A program made the position numbers and the translations under genes. DNA of 64,000 nucleotides from NCBI GenBank assembly GCA_036563805.1, contig DATCLS010000029.1, positions 1 through 64,000 of the forward strand. The letters run 5' to 3'. Source of the DNA: DATCLS01 sp036563805 (GTDB taxonomy: Bacteria > Actinomycetota > Acidimicrobiia > Acidimicrobiales > VFJN01). The notes under the pieces were generated by a model. The model had not been told where the DNA came from. It worked only from the letters and a program-made list of their open reading frames with translations, and did not search any database. Shown piece after piece: positions 30,170-39,573 of the stretch (positions within the stretch are counted from its first letter, which is position 1; each line of letters opens with the position of its first letter).

Positions 30170-33112
30170 TTGATCACAACCGACGACGGCGTGCGCCGCG
30201 GAGCCGCCGCCCTGCTCTGGGCGCGGTGCCTGGACGCCGCCGACTGGCTCATCGGCCGCAACTGGCGCCGGGTGTTCACGCTGGCCCTCGGCGTGCTCGC
30301 CCTCGGGGTGCTGCTCGTCGCCGTCTCCGACGACCAGGTGTGGGACGACGTCGGCACCGGCCTGGTCGGGGGCAGCGTCGTCGGCCTCGTGTTCGCCATC
30401 GCCCAGCACACCCTCGACCTCCAGGCGGTTGAGCGCCAGGTGGCGCAGGAGGTGCGCCTCACCGTCTCGTCGGCCGCCGACCTGGAGGGCATCGACCTGG
30501 CCGGCGCCGAGCTCTCGGCGGTGCACCTGTTCCGGAAGCGGCTGCGTCACGCCCACATGGACGGCGCCCGCCTGGTCGGCGCCGACCTGCGGGCCTCCGA
30601 CCTGACCTGGGCCAGCCTGCGGGGCGCCGACCTGCGGCGGGCCGACCTCCGGGGCTCGAGGCTGGCCCATGCCGTACTGGACGCCGCCGACCTGTCCGGG
30701 GCCGAGCTGTCCGCCGCCGGGCTGACCGACGCCCGCCTGGTGGGGGCGAACCTCACCGGAGCCCGCTTGGAGCCGGGGCCGCTGGCGCCCGGTGGGGCAG
30801 AGCCCGGGTCGGCGGCGTTGCCCGGGGGTCCGGTGACCGACGCCGAGGCCGGGTCCGAGGCGGTGGCGGCCGGGGAGGCCGACGCCGGTGACGGCGATGG
30901 GGCCGGTGCGGTCCACGGGGGCGCGGGGGAGGCGGTGGCGGCGAGGTGGGCGGACCTGTCGGCGGCGACGCTCGACGACGCCCGCCTGTCCCGGGCGGCG
31001 CTGCCCGACCTGCGGGCCAGCTTCCTGTCCGCCCGCCGGGCCGACGCCGCCGGCGCCGTGCTGCGGCGGGCCGACCTGTCGTGCGCCGACCTCCGGGGCG
31101 CCAGCCTTAGCGGCGCCGACCTCGGCGACGCCGACCTGCGCGGCGCCGACCTGCGGGGGGCGGTGATGAGCCGGGCCGATCTGCGGGGGGCGCGCCTGGC
31201 GGGCGCCCGCCTCGAGGGGGCCGACCTGACCGGGGCGGTGGTTGCCGGCGCCGACCTGTCCGGCGCCGACCTTCGGGGCGCTTACCTGACCAACGTCGAC
31301 CTGGCCGCCTGCCGGCTGGACGGCGCCCGGGTCCGGGCCGAGGACCTGGAGCGGGCCGAGACCCGTCCCGACCCGGCGGTGCTCGGGCGCGGCGAGTCGG
31401 CGGTGGGCGGCGCGGCCGGGCCGGTCGGCCGGCTCGTGCTCGTCGCCCCGGAGGCGCTCGGCGGCGTGGCGGAGGCGGTGGCGAGCCACCTGCGCGCCCG
31501 CCGGTCCGGGCTGCGGCGGCTCAACGGCGACCTGGACCGCATCCACCTGCGGGAGGAGCACCCGTACGCCGGTGACCCGGCCGACCACGGGCTGCCCCGG
31601 TCGGTGGCGGTCGCCCGGGACCGCCCACCCCGCCGGGCCCGGGCGTGGGCCGAGCTCCGCCCGGCTGGGCCGGCGGCCGGTCGGTCCCCGGGTCCGGCGG
31701 CCGGTCCACCCGCCGCCCCCGCGGAGACGGCGCCCGCTGCCGCGTCGCCCGCTGCCGCGTCGCCCACTGCCGCGTCGCCCGCTGCCGCGGCGCTGGCGCC
31801 CGAGGCGTCCGACGCCCCGCCGGGCGCCGGCGCGGCGGCGGGGCGGGTCGAGGTGGTCGTGCACGTGGCCGGACGGGCGGCGGTGGTGGCCGGGGCGGAG
31901 CCGTGGCCGGGAGCGGACGCCGGGCGGCTGGCCTCCGCGGTCCAGGCCCAGCTCGCCGACCCCGAGGTGTTCGCGGACGCCGGCGAGGTCCACGCCTTCG
32001 CCCGCTGGCTCGAGCGGCCGGCCCAGCCCGCTGGCCCGGCGCTCGCCGAGGTCCTGCGCCGCAACCCCCGCAACCCGCTGGCGCTGCTGCTCCAGGCCTT
32101 CGACCGGGAGTCCAGCGACGTCCGGGACATGCTCCGGGCCTCGGACGAGGTGCGCACCGTGTGGGCGGTCGGCGCCCCGGGGCCGGTCCGGGCGCTGGCC
32201 GCCACCCGGCTGGCCTGGGCCCAGGGCCAGGTGCTCCACCGCGCCACCGACAGCGCCCTGGTCTTGGCCCGGGCCCGGGCGGCCGCGGACGCCGCCGTGC
32301 GGGAGTTCGACCGGCTCGGACGGCGCTGGCGGCCGGCCCGGCGCGTCCTCGTCCTTCGGACCAAGGCCGAGCTCGCGTGGTCGCTCGCCTGGGGCGTCAC
32401 CGAGCGGCCCGACGACCTGGGCGCGGCGATCGCCCGCCTCCGCCGGTGGGCCCGCGTGCTCGAGCGCCGGCGGCTCGCCGTCCCCCCACGCCTCCGCAAC
32501 ACCCTGGCCTACTGGCTGATGGCGGCGGCCGGCCGGTTCACTCCCGGCCCGGGCGCCCGCTACACCGAGGCGATCGCGCACCTCCGCGCCCTCCTGGCCC
32601 ACTACGGCCTGCGGGAGGAGGGTGACCCGGTCGACGGGTCGGGCCGGCGGGCGACCGTCAGCGTCCGGACCCTGGCCCGACGGGCCGCGGCCGGCGAGGG
32701 TCCACCCACCGACCGCCTCCTTCGGGAACGATCGTTGCGCTTGGGACTCGTCAACCTCGGGAACATGCACCGGCTGGAGAAGCGCTTCGACGCCGCCCTC
32801 GACTGCCTCGGGGCGGCCCTGTACTGCGATCCCGACTACGTGGAGGCTTACGCCGAGCGGGCGTGGGTCCACCTCGACCGGGCCGACCCCGAGGCGGCCG
32901 AGGCCGACATCCGCCGGGCGCTCGATCGCCAGGTGGGCACGCCGGAGCAGAAGGCCCGGGTCCTGGTCGGCTACGCCGAGGCGCTGGAGCGGGTGGGCCT
33001 GGTGGGGGAGCAGGGCCGGTGGCTGGAGGAGGCCCGGCGGCTGGCCCCGACCAGCCCCCGGGTCCGGGCGCTGGCCCGGCGGTGGGAGGAGCGGGCGCGT
33101 GCCGGGGGCTGA
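30170..33112 (+). CDS. Membrane-anchored pentapeptide-repeat/TPR chimeric protein
   Basis: 980 residues. Two N-terminal helices (VFTLALGVLALGVLLVAVSD; VGTGLVGGSVVGLVFAIA), then pentapeptide repeats A(D/N)LXX at about 100-200 and 260-395 (GADLRGADLRGA-type). These are split by a ~60-residue Ala/Gly/Glu insertion. A disordered linker with a 4-copy AAASP repeat (near 521-541) leads to an all-helical C-terminal region ending in TPR-like motifs (LGNMHRLEKRFDAALDCLGA, YVEAYAERAWVHLDRADPEA). No catalytic motif. Scaffold or sensor role is inferred. Start TTG 30170 is supported by GGAGGG 8 nt upstream. Overlaps the next gene by 14 nt. Confidence 0.85.
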   Translation: MITTDDGVRRGAAALLWARCLDAADWLIGRNWRRVFTLALGVLALGVLLVAVSDDQVWDDVGTGLVGGSVVGLVFAIAQHTLDLQAVERQVAQEVRLTVSSAADLEGIDLAGAELSAVHLFRKRLRHAHMDGARLVGADLRASDLTWASLRGADLRRADLRGSRLAHAVLDAADLSGAELSAAGLTDARLVGANLTGARLEPGPLAPGGAEPGSAALPGGPVTDAEAGSEAVAAGEADAGDGDGAGAVHGGAGEAVAARWADLSAATLDDARLSRAALPDLRASFLSARRADAAGAVLRRADLSCADLRGASLSGADLGDADLRGADLRGAVMSRADLRGARLAGARLEGADLTGAVVAGADLSGADLRGAYLTNVDLAACRLDGARVRAEDLERAETRPDPAVLGRGESAVGGAAGPVGRLVLVAPEALGGVAEAVASHLRARRSGLRRLNGDLDRIHLREEHPYAGDPADHGLPRSVAVARDRPPRRARAWAELRPAGPAAGRSPGPAAGPPAAPAETAPAAASPAAASPTAASPAAAALAPEASDAPPGAGAAAGRVEVVVHVAGRAAVVAGAEPWPGADAGRLASAVQAQLADPEVFADAGEVHAFARWLERPAQPAGPALAEVLRRNPRNPLALLLQAFDRESSDVRDMLRASDEVRTVWAVGAPGPVRALAATRLAWAQGQVLHRATDSALVLARARAAADAAVREFDRLGRRWRPARRVLVLRTKAELAWSLAWGVTERPDDLGAAIARLRRWARVLERRRLAVPPRLRNTLAYWLMAAAGRFTPGPGARYTEAIAHLRALLAHYGLREEGDPVDGSGRRATVSVRTLARRAAAGEGPPTDRLLRERSLRLGLVNLGNMHRLEKRFDAALDCLGAALYCDPDYVEAYAERAWVHLDRADPEAAEADIRRALDRQVGTPEQKARVLVGYAEALERVGLVGEQGRWLEEARRLAPTSPRVRALARRWEERARAGG
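31732..31791. repeat. 15-bp tandem repeat x4 in coding sequence
   Basis: GCCCGCTGCCGCGTC, four copies with one or two changes, encoding the AAASP/TAASP linker of the pentapeptide-TPR protein. Confidence 0.8.
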
Positions 33113-34124
33113 GGCGGTCGGTCTGCTGGCCGGCCCCGCCGCCCCGGCCGCCGACTGGCCCGCGCCCCGCCAGGTGCCCACGACCTATCCCGGCGCCGCC
33201 CCCGACCACCACTACCTGCTGGTCGACGACCGGGTCGTGCCGCTGGAGGTGAGGTGGGACGGCGCCGCCCCCACGGTCACGCTGGCCGACGGCCGGCCGC
33301 TCGACGCAGCGCTGGCCGCCGCCGGCCTGCCCGAGCTGGCCGAGCGGATCCCGGTGCTGGCCTACGGCGCCAACCGCAGCCCCCACAGCCTGGCCCTCAA
33401 GCTCGCTCACCACGGCTACGACGCCCCCGGCGGCACGGTGGCCGTGCCGGTCCTGGCCGGGGCGATCGCCGGGCTCGACGTCGTCGTCGCCGGGCTGTCG
33501 TCGCAGGGCTTCGTCTACGCCGACGTCGTGCCCAGCCCGGGGACCGAGATCTCGGTGCTGCTCACGCTGCTCGACCCGGGCCAGGTGGCCGCCGTCCACG
33601 ACTCCGAGGGGGTGGGGCGGGGCGCCTACGAGTGCGCCCGCCTCCCGGGCTTCACCGTGGCCGGCACCGGGCGCCGGCTCGACGTGCTGGCCTACGCCGG
33701 CTGCAAGCCCGTGTTCGTGTCGCCGGTCACCGGCGGGCCGCTCGCCTTCGCCGCCATCGCCGCCACCGGCCGCCGGTTCGCCGCCCACGACCAGGTGGAG
33801 CTCATGGGCCGCGTGCTGGCGGAGACCGGGATCGTCGCCGAGGTGGCGGCGCTGGTCGGGCTCGACGCCGGTCGGCCGCCGGCGGAGGTGGGGCGCGAGC
33901 TGGCCCGCCTCCTCAGCGGCCAGTGGTGGTACAGCCACAACACCGGCGACGAGCCGATGGCCACCGCCGTCCGGGCCGAGGAGCTGGTGTGGGCGGCGCT
34001 CGGCCGGTTCGCCGCCCCGCAGTCGACCGCCGAGCGCTTGGGGGCCGAGGGGGCGCTGCTGAGCGCCGATGAGGCGTACGCCGCCGGGCCGGAGCTGCGG
34101 CTGGGCGCCCAGCTCGGGGCCTGA
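33099..34124 (+). CDS. Gamma-glutamylcyclotransferase-like fold protein
   Basis: 341 residues. The centre resembles the GGCT/AIG2 fold: VLAYGANRSPHSLALKL (family YGSN loop written YGAN), AGLDVVVAGLSSQGFVYADVV, PGTEISVLLTLLDPGQVAAVHDSEGV (LDxxE-like) and GAYECARLPGF. The match is by pattern only. GTG 33099, preceded by AGGAG, overlaps the end of the pentapeptide-TPR gene by 14 nt, so the two are coupled and probably functionally linked. The C-terminal ~100 residues (WWYSHNTGDEPMATAVRAEE) are not assigned. Confidence 0.55.
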   Translation: MPGAEAVGLLAGPAAPAADWPAPRQVPTTYPGAAPDHHYLLVDDRVVPLEVRWDGAAPTVTLADGRPLDAALAAAGLPELAERIPVLAYGANRSPHSLALKLAHHGYDAPGGTVAVPVLAGAIAGLDVVVAGLSSQGFVYADVVPSPGTEISVLLTLLDPGQVAAVHDSEGVGRGAYECARLPGFTVAGTGRRLDVLAYAGCKPVFVSPVTGGPLAFAAIAATGRRFAAHDQVELMGRVLAETGIVAEVAALVGLDAGRPPAEVGRELARLLSGQWWYSHNTGDEPMATAVRAEELVWAALGRFAAPQSTAERLGAEGALLSADEAYAAGPELRLGAQLGA

Positions 34125-34188
34125 CGGGCGGGTCCCCGGCGCGTCGCGATCGCGGCCGGCGGGGGTCCCGTCCGCACCCGCGGCGCCC

Positions 34189-35853
34189 TCAGCCGGCGTC
34201 GCCGCGGTCGCCGGGGATGACCCACACGTCGTAGCCGGGAGCGCCGCCGGCCGCATCCCGGGCCGCGACACGACGGGCCCCGGGCGGGCGGGTCCAGGGC
34301 CGGCCGGTGCGCTCGACCACCGCGAGCCGGGGCCGGTCCGCCGGGTCGTCCGTCACCCGCCACTCGCCGACCGCCAGCTCGTACCCCTCGGGCAGGCGCA
34401 CGTCCCAGCCCCGCCGCAGTAGGTCGGCGGCCACGCCGTAGCCCACGGCCCCCCACGAGCCCGGCTCGACCGCCACGGCCGCGTACCCGCCGTTCGGGTC
34501 GAGCTCGCGGCGGACCTGGGCGCTGAGGTCGGCGACGGCGGCGCCCCTGGCCGACTCGGCCGGTGTCACGGCCGCACCGGCCACCGCGCCCATGACGGCC
34601 AGCGCGGCCGCGGCCACCAGGGCGAGCCCGGCGGCCGCGGTGGGCCGGTCCAGCCGCTCGGCGGCGGCCGCCACGCCCGGGGCGCCGGCCACCAGCCGCA
34701 CCGCGGCCCAGGCGCCCGCCACCCAGACGAGGGCGGCCACGGGCCAGGACCACATCAGCAGGTAGGGGGCGACGGTGCCGGTGACCCGGGCCACCGCCGC
34801 CACCGACACGGCCACGAGGGCGAGCGCGAGCCCGGCCAGCCCGGCCGCCCGGCGGTCGCCCCGCCGCCAGCTGACAACGGCCAGCGCCGTCACCGCCGCC
34901 ACCAGCGCGATCATCGGGCCGGGGCTGGCCGGCAGCGCCATGCCGGACCGGTGGGCCGCCGGCGCCCCCATCCAGGGCGCCGGCACGCCGAACAGCCGGC
35001 TGGCCACGTCCACGGCCACCGACCACCCGGCCGCCGGCTCCTCCGCCTCGGTCGACCAGTCCCACAGGCTGAGAAGGTTGCCGCCCCGCTCGACGAACTG
35101 CTCCACCAGCGGGCCGCTCCACAGCGCGCCGCCCAGGCCGGCCACCCCGAGGGCGGCCCGGAGCCGGGGCGGCCCCAGCGCCCCCCGGCGCCACCGCACG
35201 ACGGCGACCCCGCCGGCCAGGGCGGCGGTGGCGGCCACCACCGGGAGGTAGCCCACGTGCGCCTGGCCCGCGTACGAACCGGCCACGACCGCGGCGGCCA
35301 GCGCCACCCGGTCGCCCTCGGCGGCCCGCCAGGCGCACAGGACGTAGGCCAGCAGGGGCAGCGCCCCGACGTAGGGGTTCCAGGGGTCGACCAGCCGGTC
35401 GCCCAGGCTGAGGCCGAGCACCAGGGCGGCCACTGCGGTCAGCCCGGCCAGCAGCGCGCCGCCGAGCCGCCGGGCGGCCACCACCGCCCCGGCGGCGCCG
35501 GCCGCGGTGAGGAGGGCCACCGTCGCCGCCACCCCCGGCGGCCCCGCCAGGCGGTAGCCGGGCGCGGCCAGCCAGAACAGCAGCGGGCCGGGGTGGTTCC
35601 AGCCCCACCGCGAGTAGGCGCCGACGAGGGGGGTGCGGCCGGTGCCGACGTCGGCCACCCGGAGGACCTCGAACGCCTGGTCGCCCGCGGGCGTCCACCC
35701 TTGGACCAGGACCGCCACCGCGGCGACGGCCGCCGGCAGCGCCGCCAGCGCCGGGGCCCAGGCGGCGACCCGGTCGACGCGCTGGGCCAGGCCTTCGCCC
35801 CGCCCGATCGTGGTCCCGTCCTGTTCGGCCGCCACTCTGGCCACGACGATCAC
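34189..35853 (-). CDS. Polytopic GT-C-like membrane protein
   Basis: About 554 residues with ten or more hydrophobic segments. Start is uncertain: GTG 35853, 35844 and 35835 are all possible. The first loop after TM1 has the acidic sequence GDQAFEVLRVADVG followed by PLVGAYSRWGWNHPGPLLFW. This resembles lipid-linked-sugar glycosyltransferases of the GT-C fold, in which an acidic residue in loop 1 is catalytic. The soluble C-terminal ~110 residues (AQVRRELDPNGGYAAVAVEP to PGYDVWVIP) lie outside. Sugar and acceptor unknown. Divergent from the diguanylate cyclase. Confidence 0.65.
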   Translation of the reverse strand: MIVVARVAAEQDGTTIGRGEGLAQRVDRVAAWAPALAALPAAVAAVAVLVQGWTPAGDQAFEVLRVADVGTGRTPLVGAYSRWGWNHPGPLLFWLAAPGYRLAGPPGVAATVALLTAAGAAGAVVAARRLGGALLAGLTAVAALVLGLSLGDRLVDPWNPYVGALPLLAYVLCAWRAAEGDRVALAAAVVAGSYAGQAHVGYLPVVAATAALAGGVAVVRWRRGALGPPRLRAALGVAGLGGALWSGPLVEQFVERGGNLLSLWDWSTEAEEPAAGWSVAVDVASRLFGVPAPWMGAPAAHRSGMALPASPGPMIALVAAVTALAVVSWRRGDRRAAGLAGLALALVAVSVAAVARVTGTVAPYLLMWSWPVAALVWVAGAWAAVRLVAGAPGVAAAAERLDRPTAAAGLALVAAAALAVMGAVAGAAVTPAESARGAAVADLSAQVRRELDPNGGYAAVAVEPGSWGAVGYGVAADLLRRGWDVRLPEGYELAVGEWRVTDDPADRPRLAVVERTGRPWTRPPGARRVAARDAAGGAPGYDVWVIPGDRGDAG

Positions 35854-36018
35854 CCCCGCGGGGGAGTCCGTCGTGACGTTACCCGCGCGTCGGGTCGGGC
35901 CGCGGGTGCAGCGCACCCGCCCGGCCCGGGCCCGGTGCCGGGGCCGGGGCCGGGGCCGGGCCATGGTCGGTCCACCAACCGCCCGGTGTGTCGCTTGCCA
36001 CACTCTCAGAGTCCGGCC

Positions 36019-36024
36019 TATACC
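36019..36024 (+). promoter_or_regulatory. -10 box TATACC before diguanylate cyclase
   Basis: TATACC, 7 nt (GGTCGGC), then GTG 36032; same geometry as the other leaderless genes. Confidence 0.45.
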
Positions 36025-36031
36025 GGTCGGC

Positions 36032-37381
36032 GTGCCGGGCCCGAGCGAGACGGAGGGTGTGCCAGCCGGGGTTCCCACGGACCTGGCGGCGCGCCTGGCG
36101 CACGCCATCGACCGGTCGCCGGTGGCCGCCGCCGTCCTCCTCGACGCCGACCTGAACGTCACCTGGATGAGCCGATCGGCCGAGTGGGTCATCGGCGCCG
36201 GACCGGAGGGGCACACCGGTCGGACCGGCTGGGACCGGGTCCACCCCGACGACATGGACCGTCTGGTGCGGGGCATTCAGCAGGTCCGCAAGCTCGGGCG
36301 GGTCGGCACGCCGGCCGCGCCGGTGGTGGCGCCGGTGCGGTTCCGGTTCCGGCGCTACGACGACCGCTGGATCGTGCTGGAGGGCCAGGTCCACGACCTG
36401 CTCGACGACCCCGACGTCCGCGGCATCCTGGTCGAGGCCCGCCCGGTGGCCGGCGGCCTCGACGGCGTCGGGCACGTGGTCGACCTGCTGGTGGCCGAGG
36501 CCCCGACGGCCGACGTGCTGGCGGCCTGCGCCGGGCTCGTCCCCGACGAGGTGGGCTCGGCCGCGGCCGTGGGGTTCGTGGGGGACACCACGATCGTCGG
36601 CGCCCTGGACGGCAGCCCGGGTCGGATCCTGTCGGACGACGACGGCTGGTGGCGGTCGGCCTGCGAGTCGGGCGTCCGGCACACGCCCGCCGCCTTCGCC
36701 GGGTTCCGGCCCGACCTGGTCGAGCGGGCCCGCGCCCTCGGGTTCCGGACCGCCTGGGTGCTGCCGCTGACCGACCGGTCCTCGGCCGAGGTCATGGGTT
36801 GCTTGGCGGTGTGGCTGCCCCAGGAGATGGAGCCGACCACCGGGGTCGAGCTGAGCCTCCAGCAGGCGATGCGGCTGGCCGGCATGGTCGTCAGCGAGAC
36901 GCGCCGCCGCCACGCCCTGCACCGGGAGGCGACGACCGACCCGCTCACCGGGCTCGGCAACCGGTCGGCCCTGCGGCAGCGGCTGGACGAGGCCGGCGCC
37001 GGCCCCGTCACGCTGGCGCTCGTCGACCTCGACGGCTTCAAGCCCGTGAACGACACCTACGGCCACGCGGTGGGCGACGTGGTGCTGCGCGAGGTGGCCG
37101 GGCGGCTGCGGGAGGCGGTCCGGTCCGACGACCTGGTGGTCCGGTTCGGCGGCGACGAGTTCGCCATCGTGTTCGCCGGCGACACGCCGCCCGAGCGGGC
37201 GGCGCACCTGGCCGAGCGCATCGTGACCGCCATCGACCGGCCGATCGCCGCCGACGGCCGGTCGCTGGCGGTGGGGGCGAGCGTAGGCCTGGCCACGGCC
37301 CCGCCCGACAAGGTGGTCCACGAGGCCGACACCGCCCTGTACGCAGCCAAGCGGGAGAAGGCCGAGGGTCGGGCCGGCTGA
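36032..37381 (+). CDS. PAS-GAF-GGDEF diguanylate cyclase
   Basis: 449 residues. PAS domain (AAAVLLDADLNVTWMSRSAE, W-x-x-VHPDDMDRL; about 20-140), a GAF-like middle (about 155-285) and a GGDEF domain. The active motif is intact (RFGGDEFAIVF, Gly373-Phe377) and preceded by RSDD at 364-367, the RxxD inhibitory site at its canonical 5-residue distance. It therefore should make cyclic di-GMP and be product-inhibited. No membrane segment, so it is a cytoplasmic sensor. Cyclic di-GMP could act on the polysaccharide locus 5 kb away; inference. Confidence 0.9.
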   Translation: MPGPSETEGVPAGVPTDLAARLAHAIDRSPVAAAVLLDADLNVTWMSRSAEWVIGAGPEGHTGRTGWDRVHPDDMDRLVRGIQQVRKLGRVGTPAAPVVAPVRFRFRRYDDRWIVLEGQVHDLLDDPDVRGILVEARPVAGGLDGVGHVVDLLVAEAPTADVLAACAGLVPDEVGSAAAVGFVGDTTIVGALDGSPGRILSDDDGWWRSACESGVRHTPAAFAGFRPDLVERARALGFRTAWVLPLTDRSSAEVMGCLAVWLPQEMEPTTGVELSLQQAMRLAGMVVSETRRRHALHREATTDPLTGLGNRSALRQRLDEAGAGPVTLALVDLDGFKPVNDTYGHAVGDVVLREVAGRLREAVRSDDLVVRFGGDEFAIVFAGDTPPERAAHLAERIVTAIDRPIAADGRSLAVGASVGLATAPPDKVVHEADTALYAAKREKAEGRAG

Positions 37382-37477
37382 CCGGCCGGCCTCCCGGAGA
37401 CCGGGCGACCGGCCCGGCCGCCGGCCCGGTTCGCTCGCCGGTCGGATCGGCCGCGCCGCGGGCCGGCCGACCCGTCG

Positions 37478-38380
37478 TCAGGTCCGGGCCGCCACCATGC
37501 GCCGCATCCCGTCCCGCCAGTCGACCGTGCACGGCCCGGTCAGGGCGAGGCGGCGGGTGTTGTCCGAGATCGCCCCCGGCTGGGTGCCGGGGAACTCGCG
37601 GGCCTCGACGGGCACCGGCTTCCCGAGCAGCTCGGCGAACAGCCCGCACCACTCCTGCACGCTCACCGGCTGGTCACCGGCCCAGTTCACGATCGTCGCC
37701 GGCACCGAGGCGGCCGCCAGCAGCGCCTCGGTCTGCCCGCAGATGTCATCCTCGTGGATGGGGCTGTAGGTGCACGGGTCCCACCGGGTGACGACGGTCT
37801 CGCCGGCCACCGCCTGCGCCAGGTGGATGGCGGGCAGGCCTCCGTTGTCGCCGTAGGACACGTTCATGCGGGCGATCGTGACGGGCAGGCCGAGCTGGCG
37901 GGCGCACGTGCGGGCCACCGCCTCCTGGCCGATCTTCGAGATCGAGTACGTGGGGGCGTGCGGCGCGTGGGCGTCGCCGAGCGGGTCGGTCTCGGTGTAG
38001 GCGTGGCCGGGGTCGGGGTTCGGCTTGTACACCGAGAACGTCGACATGACGAGCGCCGCCTTGGCCTTGCGGCAGTGGGCGAGGAGCAGGCCGGTGCCCT
38101 CGGCGTTGACCCGGAGCGCCCGGTCGTAGTCGAGCCCGGGCGCCATGTCGGCCGCCAGGTGCAGCACGTAGGTGAAGTCGGTGGGCAGATCGTCGAGCTC
38201 GCCGGTGGCCAGGTCGACGGTCCGGGTCGTCACGCCGTAGCCCTCGACCCGGGCCCGGGCCTCGGGGTCGCCGAACCGGGCGATGCCCCACACTTCGTTG
38301 TTCTTGGCCAGGTAGCGGGTCAGCGGCTCGGCGATCTGGCCGGCCGGCCCGGTGATGAGGATCTTCTCGTCGGTCAGCAT
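37478..38380 (-). CDS. NAD-dependent epimerase/dehydratase (extended SDR)
   Basis: 300 residues. Rossmann motif ITGPAGQIAEPLTRYLAK near the N-terminus, LHLAADMAPG, Ser-Tyr-Lys site with STFSVYKPNP and YSISK, and PIHEDDICGQTEAL. Acts on sugar nucleotides, steroids or related substrates. Its 19-nt distance from the upstream gene (38400-39554) marks an operon, which favours a lipid or terpenoid substrate over a nucleotide sugar; inference. Confidence 0.85.
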   Translation of the reverse strand: MLTDEKILITGPAGQIAEPLTRYLAKNNEVWGIARFGDPEARARVEGYGVTTRTVDLATGELDDLPTDFTYVLHLAADMAPGLDYDRALRVNAEGTGLLLAHCRKAKAALVMSTFSVYKPNPDPGHAYTETDPLGDAHAPHAPTYSISKIGQEAVARTCARQLGLPVTIARMNVSYGDNGGLPAIHLAQAVAGETVVTRWDPCTYSPIHEDDICGQTEALLAAASVPATIVNWAGDQPVSVQEWCGLFAELLGKPVPVEAREFPGTQPGAISDNTRRLALTGPCTVDWRDGMRRMVAART

Positions 38381-38399
38381 GCGGCAACCTCGGGAGGGT

Positions 38400-39554
38400 T
38401 CAGGGGGCGACGGCGGACAGGTCGGCCATGCCGGTGGGGGCGTGGCGTCCGATGGTGGCGTGCTCGAAGATGCCGTGGCCGGTCTGGCCCTCGCAGGTGG
38501 CGCGGGCGACGTGGTCGATCGGGGCCCACGGCAGCTTGGCCTGCACCTCGGGGTCGGTGTGGTCGTAGGTCAGGAGCCGCGCCCAGCGCTCGCCCATCCA
38601 CCGGCCGTGGCTCCAGCCGCGGTCGCCGGTGCCGTAGCCCGGGCCGAGGTGGAGGGGGATGCCGGGCGCCAGCTCGAGCTCGATGTCGAGCGGCTTGCGG
38701 TCGACGGTGCGGGTTCGCAGCGTCACCGCCTCGGGCAGCCGGGTGCCGGACCGGTAGCGGACGTCGACCTCGGGCCAGCCCAGCTGCTCGACCTTGCGCC
38801 CCGTGGCCGACGGCCAGAACCGGACCGCGTAGTTGAGCGTGCGGAACCCGTCGGGGTCCTCCTCGATCATGAAGTGGACGCCGAAGTCCTCGAACCGGAT
38901 CGGCGCCCACAGGTACCAGAGGGCGGGCTCGCGCCTGGCGGGCCGGCCCGGGGGCGGGGGCTCGCCCACCGGCCGGATGCCCCACGACCGGTCGCGGGTG
39001 GCGGTCCAGCGCTCGGGCGCGACGGCGATCGTCTCGCCCCCGACCCGCAGCTCGCCCCGCCACGTGCCCACCTGGGCGTAGCGGCACCCCTCCAGCAGGA
39101 CGCCGTTCGCCGGCCCGCCGTACTTGACGTGCTGGGGCTCGCGCTGCGGCTCGTAGTCGGACTCGAACCAGAGGTCGAAGCCGAGGCCGCCGCTCCCGTC
39201 GTCGGGGCCGTCCTCGGCCGCGATGTCGTCGGCCTCGCCGACGATCCTGATCCGCCGGAACGGCTCGACCACCTCGATCCGGTAGGGCCCGACCTCCTGG
39301 CGCAGCTTGTCGTCGGGCCGGACGCCCGAGGCCTGGAGGCTCCACTGCCGGTCGCCCCGGCGCACGGACATGAAGGCGTCGACGATCCCCAGGTTGGGGT
39401 AGACGCCGAGACCCGTGAGGAACACCGTGCCGCCGTCGTGCTCGACGCCCTGAAAGATGCAGCGGTCGTAGGCGTTGCGGTCGGCGGTGGCCACGTAGGC
39501 CATGGACAGGGGCACCTGGTGGATCGGGTGCTCGTCCAGCGGGTCCAGTTGCAT
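38400..39554 (-). CDS. Conserved protein of unknown function (CrtC/lipocalin-like)
   Basis: 384 residues, soluble, no signal peptide, rich in Trp, Arg and Gly and apparently all beta: DRCIFQGVEHDGGTVFLTGL, YRIEVVEPFRRIRI, WTATRDRSWGIRPVG, LWYLWAPIRFEDFGVHFMI. The DRSWGIRPVG and HGRWMGE segments recall actinobacterial proteins related to the hydroxyneurosporene-hydratase (CrtC) lipocalin fold, often beside short-chain dehydrogenases and P450s in steroid or terpenoid loci. Function is not established. First gene of an operon with the SDR; divergent from the MFS exporter across a 15-bp palindrome. Confidence 0.6.
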   Translation of the reverse strand: MQLDPLDEHPIHQVPLSMAYVATADRNAYDRCIFQGVEHDGGTVFLTGLGVYPNLGIVDAFMSVRRGDRQWSLQASGVRPDDKLRQEVGPYRIEVVEPFRRIRIVGEADDIAAEDGPDDGSGGLGFDLWFESDYEPQREPQHVKYGGPANGVLLEGCRYAQVGTWRGELRVGGETIAVAPERWTATRDRSWGIRPVGEPPPPGRPARREPALWYLWAPIRFEDFGVHFMIEEDPDGFRTLNYAVRFWPSATGRKVEQLGWPEVDVRYRSGTRLPEAVTLRTRTVDRKPLDIELELAPGIPLHLGPGYGTGDRGWSHGRWMGERWARLLTYDHTDPEVQAKLPWAPIDHVARATCEGQTGHGIFEHATIGRHAPTGMADLSAVAP

Positions 39555-39573
39555 GGCGCAAGTATCGCGAAAA

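Noticed and set aside
29780..33181. 1133-codon minus-strand frame opposite the pentapeptide gene
   Set aside because: The regular GQVG/GAPQVG look is the mirror of the pentapeptide codons; no independent start, ribosome site or domain.
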